Of a stretch of 64,000 bases of DNA, positions 49,901 through 61,900 are shown piece after piece. Each line of letters opens with the position of its first letter. Positions within the stretch are counted from its first letter, which is position 1. A program made the translations under genes and the position numbers. This stretch comes from Phoronis australis (Eukaryota > Phoronida > Phoronidae): the NCBI GenBank assembly GCA_002633005.1, contig NMRA01000537.1, forward strand, positions 213,094 to 277,093, in the 5' to 3' direction. The notes under the pieces are model-generated. The model ran no database searches and had not been told where the DNA came from. It worked only from the letters and a program-made list of their open reading frames with translations.

Positions 49901-52900
49901 GAAAATTCCAAGCCCTGATTATCATCAAACGTTTGGGGAAAGAAAGATGGAGGGCATGGAATAAACAAAAAATGGCAAACAATTTACAGAAAAAAGAAAC
50001 AAAAAGACTTACTGACAGCAGACAAATAATAACCATATATCAAAAAAGCTTACCAAGAAATATTGCAGAGAAACGAATCAGTCGACATTTTTCAAATATC
50101 TGAAACACCAACTTTTGTAAAAAAATGTACTTAAAGTTGAATCAAAAGATAAAACATCAAAATGTCAAACATGATAAGCGTACAACCTACGTTACCTTCA
50201 GGAGGGTCAGATGAATTATAAAGGTTCCAGTCCCGAGTTGAGTATTCATCGTCTGCTACAAAGTCGATGTTGTGGTAGCGCTCTCTAGTGTGCGTCAGCC
50301 ACTCATGAATTATGCTGGTTGTGTTATCCGCATTGTGATCGCTTCGTATCCTGAAAATAATGGAGAATATTGAGCCCGAGTTTCCGAGGCATTTTTTTGC
50401 ACCAAACTAATTTAGTGTTTCAAACATCATGATTAGCGTCCAGGGTCTGATTTTAGAACTCGAAATTGAACTCAAGAATATTTTTTGTTATTTCCTTTCT
50501 ATTTTATAAAAACACAACTATAATTCTCTTTATTAGTACCTTCTGGTTTTCACGGATGACTGTCTAATCCTAGTTTGCACTCGATAACCCCAGCACTTGC
50601 CAAAACCTATAAGTTCAAACCCAAACTAGAAATTTTGAGTTTTTATTCAAAATCCTGAGCATTTACTGGAGTTTGTAGCTTAATTCTTGGGGTCAACAAG
50701 ACTAAACACTTCATCTGCGTAAACCATAATATTCTCAAGCATAGAATAACAGACATTTGTCTTTAGTTCGTATTAAAGCAGAACAGAAAATTTAAAATAT
50801 AATAAGTGGAATTTTGAGTACAAAGATTAGATGCCAGGCCCAGTTACATAGAACTTAAAAACTGGATAACTGTCATTGTTTCATGACGTCAAAGTGGTGC
50901 AAAATAGGGCAGTTCTGTTGCCATTGTTCAGCATGAACTTTTGAGGAACGGGCTCAGTGATATAATAACAAAATGTTGTCACTAGATGGCGATAAAGTAT
51001 TTCCTGTGCAAACGTGCAATGCCACCTATAGTTTACATGCAACCTGGACGGATATTTTGAAGCAGTAGAATTTCCCAACATGTCTTAAACTTTTAAAAGT
51101 GGGATATTCAAATTAAAAATATAAACAATCTCACATTGCTAAATGTCCGTGAACAAAACAACATTTTGTCTTAGTTTCTCCACCAGTTTTGACTACCAAG
51201 ATTTGAAATTGGGTCAAACAGACCTGAAACTTGCGCTCACGTAACGTCTTAAGTTAAGTCAAATAGCACCTGCTGCAGTAATTACTTGTATGCCTTAATT
51301 AAAAAAGTATAAAAGACTCGCTAGCAAGTTATGTGCCTGAATGCTCTTACGAAAACGACAAAATCAAAGTTCCATTCTCATAGCATCATAAAAACACCTT
51401 CTCTAGGTAAAGTACATAGGCCTTCCCCGGCACTATGCACCCTTAATACAATGACAACGAAAATGACACCAAAACATAGAGCGAGACAAAGTAACAAATG
51501 AATGGTACACACGATACTTTAATTTCCGCTGTAACATAGTAACAACCCAAGTCCAGGACTGTGCCACTGATTGCTTTCAAAACAAAAAAAATAATTGGAC
51601 TTACCAGACAGTGTCAGAATGGTGCAAAATTCTATGGACCTGTTCGACCAGGATAAGTGAATTCAAATGTTGACCAAATATCCTCGCATGCCTCAAAAAT
51701 CCAGAGATGTATTGTAGTACAAGAGTGAAACTGTACGCCACTTAAATCAATCATCGAAATCGAATGTACAAAAAACACAACATGTGGTTCGATACCCAGA
51801 TGGGGTTCCTGATTTTTCTGTCTTTATTTGATGTGTTTAACTATTGGCCAACCTCAGCGTCTATATATTTTTCATAAAAATATGTAATGTTCGCTCTAGG
51901 TGAATTAGCAATCCATCAAAACAATTTTGAACAGAGTTCATAATGTGAATTTATAGAGATACATAGTTATCAGCTGAATCCTGAGGCATCCAAGCCACTT
52001 AAAGAATAGATGTATTTGAATGCTCCTACCAGTAACAATGCAATTTAATATAATCTACTCCAAACAAAGTGTAGTTATATTCACTGATAACTTGAAGATG
52101 CCAAAAAATTCTGCAAACAGGTGACCTTTGCACTAATGACATACCTCGCAGGCTCACCTAGCCCGCATCAGGCACTGTTATACCCCAGCACTACGTCACA
52201 ATACTTACTGGACACGGTTCAGTGATTTGCAGTGGATGGTTTTTACCACAGAACTCATTCTTAAAAACATTTAGCAATTTTCAACCTACTTCATATTCAC
52301 ATCGTTGCTATATGTTGCGTTTCTAACTAATTTGACCTAGCAGACACAGAGATCATGAATTATCTTGCACTTTAAGGTAAGCACCCATTTTGCAGCTATT
52401 TAACCATTACGAACACTGCTAGACATACACCGTAAACCTTCGGGTTAGCACCCTGGGTGGTTAAACTGACAAACACAAAAAATCAGGATCATCACACACA
52501 GTCTAACTGTTGTGCATGAACTTGGAATCTTGCTTAATCTCAAGATCGCGTACGCGTGAACTTGGAATACGTGAGGAAACTCAACAAGTTCACTCAAATA
52601 ATGGCGTTCACGTTGATAAAAATTTGCACTACACCGTATCAAATTACATGTTAATAAAAAAACGTACGTTTTAAACAACCTTTTTTCAACTATTGGCAAT
52701 CTTGATTTATACAATTCACATATACCTCCGATTCTTCAACACAAGTTACAGTAAAAGCCAGTAATTACAAAAATTCTTTGCACTGAACAAAAAATTTAAC
52801 CTGTCTGCCCTAATGAATATTCAATTCCAAGTTCACATATATGCGATCTCGAGATTAAGCAGGATTCCCAGTTCACGCATAGCATAACCGCAAGTTGCCT

Positions 52901-55900
52901 CAATGGTGTGAGCCCTTCTCAGCATAGACAGATCTGTTGGCTGAACACCAGACGTACACTCAGCTGTCATAAGACCTCCAGTGTCCTCCGCCACAACAGA
53001 AAATTCATATTCAATGGGAATCACAAAATTGATGAAAATGTATGATCGTCCGTTCACTGTGAGGGTTTGTATGTAAACGTAACTGGTTTCATACATCCAA
53101 AAATTCGTCACTTTGGGACAATCTCAAAGATTTAAGACACCCACATCCAAGCAAAAATTGACCTATGTTCGTGATTCTAAAGATTAGGACATAGCACAAT
53201 CTTTGAATTCATCATATTTTGGAAATATTAGACACTGCATTTTGTTTAAGACCAAAAACAGACTTGCCAGTTCATTTAATCATTGAAATTCACAAGTCCT
53301 CGTTATGTGTAACATCCACGTGAACGACCATTTATAGCAGAACAAAATTCGTGAATTTGGAACGTTCAATGTTGCCTATTTCTAAAAATTGGTACAAGCT
53401 CCAACCTTGAGCAAAATAATTAATTTTCACTGTTCCAAATTGCAGAGCATCACGGTAGATTGCTGAAACTCAAACTTGAACCGAATCCGTTGCGGTAAAA
53501 TTCGTGCGCCAACCCAGTACTGTGACAGGAGAGCACAGTCCTTCACGCATGACACACTTGGAATACATGGCAAACCTGTCTCCTGTTTAGATGACATGTG
53601 AACGAGGTTAATCGTTTTTACAGAGCCTTACAGACAGATTAACTGGAATCAGATACAACGTGTGACCACATTTTGAGAACCAGTTTGATGCTCATTATTC
53701 AGTGGAGAAAACTGGTTCTCAAAATGCAGGCACCTTATATCCAACCTTTACCCTAAAAACATGCAGCCAATTTCCATAACCTTTCTACATAAGTTTGGGG
53801 AAATTACCATTTCCTCTGGATTTAGGGACGTGTCAAGATGATATAATAAATACAAAACAAACTTATTCACTTAATTTTTGGTTTTTGTTTTTAAGAACTG
53901 AATTGTGTATCTGTTAATAACAAAAACATGTAAAACGAAACAGGTGAATTCAAAAATTAAATATTTCATTTCAATTTTCATTTGGATTATACGACGGAGC
54001 TGCGGTGACTTGGCCAACATCTCAACACTCCAAAGTGATCAGAGACTTTGCAAAGTGTCGGCCATTGGACTGGGTCCAATTTGTTTTCAGAATGTCCAAA
54101 TTATTTTACTTTAGTCCAGACATTTGCCCAATTGATTACTGAAAATAGTGTACGGTTGACAGAATTCTTTCCCTTTGGCCCTCATCTTTGTCCCGAACTT
54201 GGTAATTCAAGACAAATACCACTCTGTTTGGAAGTTGTTCGTCTTCTCTATCGTCCCCCCCCCCTGAGAGATTTTGACATTTCAGGACAGACATCCTTGA
54301 CCTAGCAAAAATAGCAAAATCTCTGAAGTGAGTCCAAGCTCTACACTTGTTCAGTGGTTACAAAACCACCTGTTTAAGCCTACACCTAGCATCTACGTCT
54401 CAAACTTCAAACACAAGCAGTACCTAATCAGCTGGTTCTCAAATGATAAAAGGACACTCCAGCTGGTTCTCAAATGATGAAAGGTCACACTATGGCAATA
54501 AACCAGAACAGAACAATTGATATGAGGGTCTCTGTTGATGTACAGTCTGTTCCACTTACAGATTTAGTGATGTTGGTAGATTTGGTAAAAATTCTCCAGT
54601 TTGGAAGTGAGAGATCAAAGTAGTACTTCAGTGGTGGATCTACGTTTTCAGTAAAGGGGGGTTCAGGATTCCCGCAATGGTTGAATCCTACGCTTGGCGC
54701 CGAGCGGGGGGAGGTCGGGAGGTGGATTTCTGTCAGAGGTCACTGTTGAAGTAGTGCGGTAGGTGAATATGGAAAAACATTATTACCTGGCCGAATAACA
54801 CTTGATTGATTCAATACCTATGGGATAAAGCCTATTCCTATTCTATGCTATCAGAAAAGNTAAGCCTACACCTAGCATCTGCGTCTCAAACTTCAAACAC
54901 AAGCAGTACCTAATCAGCTGGTTCTCAAATGATAAAAGGACACACTATGGCAATAAACCAGTACACAACAATTGATATGAAGGTCTCTGGTGATGTACAG
55001 TCTGTTCCACTTACAGACTTAGTGATTTTGGTAGATTTGGTAAAAATTCTCCAGTTTGGAAGTGAGAAATCAAAGTAAAAGCTCAGTGACAGATCTACAT
55101 TTTCAGTAAAGGGGGGTTTAGGATTCCGCAAAGGTTGAATCCTACGCTTGGCGCCGAGCGGGGGGAGGTCGGGAGGTGGATTTCTGTCAGAGGTCACTGT
55201 TGAAGTAGTGCGGTAGGTGAATATGGAAAACATTATTACCTGGCCGAATAACACTTGATTGATTCAATACCTATGGGATAAAGCCTATTCCTATTCTATG
55301 CTATCAGAAAAGCCTAACCTTCTTCAGCTTTGCAAAACAAATGATTGGCGCAAAAATTCATGAAAGCATCATGCTCAAACAAGTGAACTATAATTGTTTA
55401 TTTATAAATTACCATATAAGCAGAAAGGAAGATTAAGACACCTAAGAATTTCAACTAGGTGAACAAACCTAGCGAGCTTGCATACATTTTCAAGTTTAGT
55501 CTACATGCCACCTGTTGGCCACATCACGATACCAGGCCAGTTTAAGATTTACCTACTCATAAACCTAGCAAAAACGAATAACTTTGTGGAACTAATCCTG
55601 GCAAAGTCGATGGACCTAAGAATTATCTAGCGGGTGCCCCAATGCGAAAATCTTTCCAATCAAACCTTGCTTGAATAAACACTCGTATTATTTCCCTGCC
55701 AACATTTTCGCATGTGAACAACGTTATAAAAAGGACCAAGTCTGAAATTCCAGCTTTCCAGTGAAAGCAGTGCGTCTGAAGTTAATTCAAGGTCAAAATG
55801 AACAAATGACCCAAGCTACCCAGTACTCAGGACAATTTTAATGCCAGGCAACACTTAATAAAGACAGGTGGTAAAGTGCATGCCAAAACCCACCCAGTTA

Positions 55901-58900
55901 GGGTAATTCAGCACACAACCAGGCCTCAGCAATAGTACGTCTCTGGCATCTGGGCTGACGATGTTGGCCAATTGTAGTATGAAATATTTAGGTAATAAAT
56001 TACACACAAATGGGGACTTTAGCACAATTGCCCTGCAGTCATTCTCAACCATTTTAATTCAATTTAAAGTCCTTATGTCAAAGGGTTAATCTAGTTAAAA
56101 AACATCAAAATATATACTAAATTAAGACAGAAGTAACATGTAACATGATAAAACGTTTATCTCTTCTGTTATCAAAATAAAAGTCTTTTTGAGCACAATT
56201 TTGTACCTTGGCCGAGATCAGAAAATCATCGACTATTCCCATCTCTTTATGTGACCGGAGTTCCTAGAGAATCAGTTAAGGAATGGTTCCTGAATGACGG
56301 CGATGTTGTCCTTGAAAATGTATTGATATCACCATGAGGGTCACAGCATTGTTATTTTGTTTGCTTTTGATTCTCATTTTGGTTCTTTTAAACAAATTTT
56401 AATTATTTATTGTCCAAATTTTATCTGTTCTATGAATACGATGAGTGGTATTTAATGCAATCATAACTTTTGAATATGTCGCACCTCCCACAGCCAAAAA
56501 CTACATGACTGGGACCGGGTGGCAGGTGCCCCAAATCATTGCGAGGTTATGTCAAATTTTAGTAACACCACCCGTTCTGGTATAAATTAGGAAAAACCTT
56601 TTCTAGATCTGCAAATGTCTTCTTTATTGCCACATCGTGAAACTGATGCAAACTACCAACAATTGCCAAGTAACCACTGACAGCCAAGACGGCTACTGCG
56701 CATTTCGTAAATTGGCAACAAATCGACACCGGCTTTACTGGCCGTTAAAGAAGTAAAGTGGAAAAAACATCCGCACATAGCGATGTTTGGACAAACAAAA
56801 ACATTTTTACCTAAAAATAACGCGTTCCTCACCTGAATTGCAATAGCGCGCACCTGTGCGTAATTATTGCTGTCCGGACACGGGCGCGGAAGTCTCCACG
56901 ACAGTTGCAATGTCACTTTTCCGGTAAAATAATCACTTGCTAAATTGAGTTCAATTTTCTATCATTAGACAAAACATATTTTAACATGACAAAAATTTAC
57001 AATCGATACCTCCGTTGTCTAAAAATAATAAATTCCGCGGTTGAAAGCGCGAACGGGGTGATCGTAGCGAACTGTACTCCAAGAGTTGAACGTTGGCAAT
57101 GGGAAAATACTTTAGTGTTATGAGCATGACACAGTATCTTTTAATCTCGTGGTCACAGAATTTCAGCTACGACAAGGCTCACGGAGCTAATTAATGTGTT
57201 CCTCCTGACCTGTGGAGCACTGAATGAAAATTCTTCCCTTTACTTTAAACTCATACTAATATTACACTATTTGGCAACAACAACATGCCAAGTTTTCTTT
57301 CTCAACTTATTCCGCCACCAGTATTCTACATGAAATGGACCGTCGCTCATTGTTGGCCTTCCGTCGCCTAACAAAATTGCTAGAGACCACACGTATCTTT
57401 CGTTTTTCCCTGTCTAAATTACTAATTTTCTCACGTTATTCTAACGATATAGCAATTTTACATAATTATTGTGATATTGCATTATTGATGCTAGGTTTAT
57501 ATTCTTTACCCAAGTTAATTACTTCTTAAAAAACACTCTAGAGGGCGTTGTTATTCAATGAAACGCACTTCCAACTTAGCGGCAAAGGCACAGAATCACT
57601 CGGCTCCAGTGTGTGACAAGTGAGGATTTATATGAATTTTGCACCTACGTGCCACGACAGGACTAACTTGACGCCTTCGTTTTAACACGTTCCAAGCATC
57701 TAAAGGGTTAAAAACGTGTGCTACTAGGCCTTTATACATAATTAATTAATTTAAAAAACATCACTATGAAAACATCAGAGCGGAATCAACAAACTCTCAA
57801 CATGTTATTCATTATAAACAAAAGCTAAACCATCTGAGCCTCCAAAAATGGCATTGGCTAAGGCCACAAGATGACTTTTTATGAACCCAACTTCTCACCA
57901 GTGGCCATACTAATGACTACAGGTCAAGGGCAGCTGTTACTGGAATTTGTCACAACTGAAAACACCTGTTATCATAAATATCTACTGCTTTGCTAATCAT
58001 TCCTCTTGAGTTATCATTATTTATTAATAATCTGGGCAGTATCTTCCAGAGGGCCCAGGCAGAATTATAACAAAAAAACAATATCCAAATATCACTATAT
58101 AGACAGCAATAAAAAACAACAATAAGTAGTTATACAAAATTGGAAAAATAAGAGAATTAAACTAAAATTTAGAAACAAAAGAACATACCTGAATTATCCA
58201 AAAACATAATTCCTACTTCAGCGGAGCTGACATTGCTGAATGTTTTCATATCAGTTGTACCCCTGTACCATAAACGTACATGGCGTACTCTTTTAATGAC
58301 TCAAGTTTTCAGAACAAACAAGTCAAAATGTCAAACAACAGACAACTGAACTCTTTCCATGCCATGAAATATTCTGTAGAGTACAGCATTGTTAAATAAA
58401 TGACAAGACTAAATGTCCCAGAATTCCCCAGTCATCATGGCCGGACGTAGGTCAATTTTATTGGCAGAGTAGTCTTTTCTCATCACCAAGAATGAAAGGG
58501 AACAGCAAAATTAGTGACGTGGCTAAGCCACGCTATAAATAAAATGTGGACGTCCAAACAGTTATATAACCAGAAGTATTTGCTGTTAAAAGAATTAGCT
58601 GTGTTATTATGGAGAAAACGGTACAGTATTTTGCCTGGTTACCTTGTCTTGTACTGTTGAGTACAATAACAGCACATACCACAATACCTGAAACCACCAA
58701 ACTTCACTAGAGACGACTCGAAAACTGACCAATCGCGTGGTACGCTTCAAACACACGGTCAAGTTTCATGCAATGTGACTGGTCACTCAAGAAGTTTTGA
58801 TTAGAACTTGCTGTTCTTGTGGCAGGATAATAGCAAATTTAATTTCACTCTCTTATACCAATGAGTAGCATCAATGTTACATAGAACACTAGAAAAATGT

Positions 58901-61900
58901 TTGGCTAACTTTGGAACATCAAATCTCAGAAATGGCTGATCGGATTCATATGAAGCTTTTTGACACTATGCTCTTTGAGCTGTTCAGAAAATTGTTTGGA
59001 ATTGTTTATAAAGTGTTCCCCTTATGCTCGAGGGGCTATCAAAAAAGGTTTTTAAAATTTTTATGAGACAAACTTAAAAGTTGTAAATAAAAGTAAAACA
59101 AAATGATATTTCAGAAAACTGTATCAACATTTTTGAGATTTCATCTTGAACATTTATTGCAACCAAAATTTGGTCGTGTTATTAATCCTTTATTCCATCT
59201 TTTTTGCTTAATTTAAAGTAAAATTTATTACACAGTCACATGACCCAATAAATGGCAAATAGATAAAAAATCAAAACCAAATTCTACAGAATTTCAACTT
59301 TCAGAAAATATATACTTTCACCGAGTTAAATTTTACGACTGCAGATATTTGCCCACAAGGTCGTGTGTAACCTTAAGAGTCCAACCAGCCCTGGTGAGGC
59401 TTTTCAAATATGTTTCCATACTATGACTCAATGTCAGGAAACCACCAACAGAGTATCATATGCTGGCTAGACAAACAGGAATGCTTTCAACACAACAGAT
59501 TAGTGTGATCTGGTGGTAAAGACAGTTGGCCTTAGGCCAGAGAATTGAAGAACACAGCTAAATCCATATAACAAGCACCCACCCCTGCAACTCATAATAA
59601 CATAATATGTACTCAGACAGGTCAACACTGATCCTCAGCTGGTAATAATTTTCATGGACTGGCCACATTTTGTCCACCTTTTGAAGGTAACGCATGTTTT
59701 CTTATTTGTAAACAATTGCCCAATTCATTTATTAGTTTTTAGATTTTAACACACATATCCATGGTTTCCTAAAAATACAGGCTACAACTGTTAGTTCATG
59801 GTACTACTGTATGGTTAAAAAATTCAGTTTGGATTACAATACGGTGGACAGGTGGAATTTCATTTAGTCAAATTTGTCAACAAAAATAACTTTCCTAGAA
59901 AATTTGCTTTGCTTTTAGCATGGTTTGTATGGCATAGCTATTTCCAAGCAACATTTTGTAAAATTTTGAGCATTTACAACAATATGACAAGCCTGTAGAA
60001 AAACAGAAATAAGGTAAATATTGCAATTTTTTTACCCAAATTAAAGAACTTTTACCATAACCACAAAATAAAATCTCAAAAATGCTCAATTATAAATTTC
60101 TAAAATGTCGTTTTGTTTTCATTTTCTGAGCTTTTGTTTTTTTTCATATCATACACGTCTTATTTTTGAAAGCCCCCTATGTACAACTGCGACTTATCAA
60201 AAACAACTCCAAACAACTGTTTGGAGAACCGTGCATAAAGCATAGTGTATAAAAGATTTATATGAATCCGATCAGACAATTCTGAAATTTGACATTCCAA
60301 AGTTAGCCAAATTTGGACATTTTTCTTGAGTCCTACATCACCTTAAGACAACAACACAACAGGAGTACGGGGGCGGGGGGGGCATATCAGCAACACAACA
60401 GGTAGAGAATTATCCAATGCCTGAGGTGCACTCTCGAACTACATTAGGCAACCTGTCACTGCCAGTCTACCACAGAAGCAACGCTACTCCCAACCACACG
60501 AAGTACACACTTAAGCCGCAAATTTAGTACAAGTACAAGTCATTTTTAAAAATGAAACTAATAAAAGCGCTTAGCTTCTTAGATTTTTTGCGAGTTCAAG
60601 ACATATTTTGCAAAGAATACCGGCCCTGCTTTTTTATAATCGTAATTGTTTACTGCCAACTATAAGGCTGTGACATAGGCCGACAGTAAACTGACATATT
60701 TCAAAGTTTGACCAACTAGAGCACCTCATGCAGCCAACTACAGCATTCCAAGTGGTGACACCTAGAATTGGCTTTGCAAAATCAAGTACCACGATGGAAA
60801 ATCCAACATGACTAGACAGAAGTTTGTACATTTGTGCTAGTAGACTAACTGTATTCAAAGTCACAGTGTTTGTAAATTATTACAGTTTTTATATTTTAGT
60901 GTGGTTTATTTGATTCTTTTAACAAATTTCTTAAATAAGTTAATAAGTAGAGAACAATTACTACCGGACTCCTATCCCGTCTGTCCTACCCCTTCTGGGT
61001 GCAGTTGCAGATAAGTTAACCCTCTCTAAGTTTTTGTTTGACCACAAGGGCGAATGAAGGACTATTCAGAAAAACGTTGATTGCAAGAGTATTAATTAAT
61101 GCTAGAAAGATTTAAACTCCACCTCTCTCCAAAGGTGTCCGTCTACACTTGAATGGGACACATAGTAATGAGACTTTGATAGTTTAGTCAGGTTTAAGCA
61201 TAATTTGTAGAAAATCCTACGTTGTACAGGATGGATTAGGATATGACGTGTGCCAGCGCCACCCAGAACCCGACAACTAGTACTAGCCTACATTCCGATG
61301 ATTATATCAACTAAAACTTCATTACAGATTCACAATTTGGGACTCATTGAATAGCGGGCATCAAACTGGTTCTCAATATCCAGGGTCCCTGTAATGGACC
61401 ACAACACCCTACAATTCAATATTTGAATAACAGAATCATAGGTGGATTTAGGGGGGGGCTGCCGCAACGAAAATGAAACAGCAACAGCATGAAGCGCCAG
61501 GAAATATTGAATTATTGAGTTCAGTAACTAGAACCGGTAGCGGATGAGGGGGGGGGCTCAGATCCCAGCGGAATCGTGTCCCCGTCTTTTTTTTTTTAGT
61601 CTATTGATAAATTTTCTTAACAGCAGGTCCACATCCCATCCACACCACTTTCAGGCTGTCTGTGCAAATGCAATTGCGCTTTGCCCAATTCCTCGAGGCA
61701 ACATGGTGGGTATGGTATCCTAGTCTAGATCCGCCACTGTGAATAGTAGCGTTGTCTCTGTAACCACTAACTTAATCTGATAACAGTAGGCTTGAAATTT
61801 AAATATACAAAACAACTGCCAGCTACTGTATAATATAAAATTACTCACCAAAGCGATATTCTGTTTTTGGGGTAGTCTAGATTTTCGAGGGAACCGAAAA

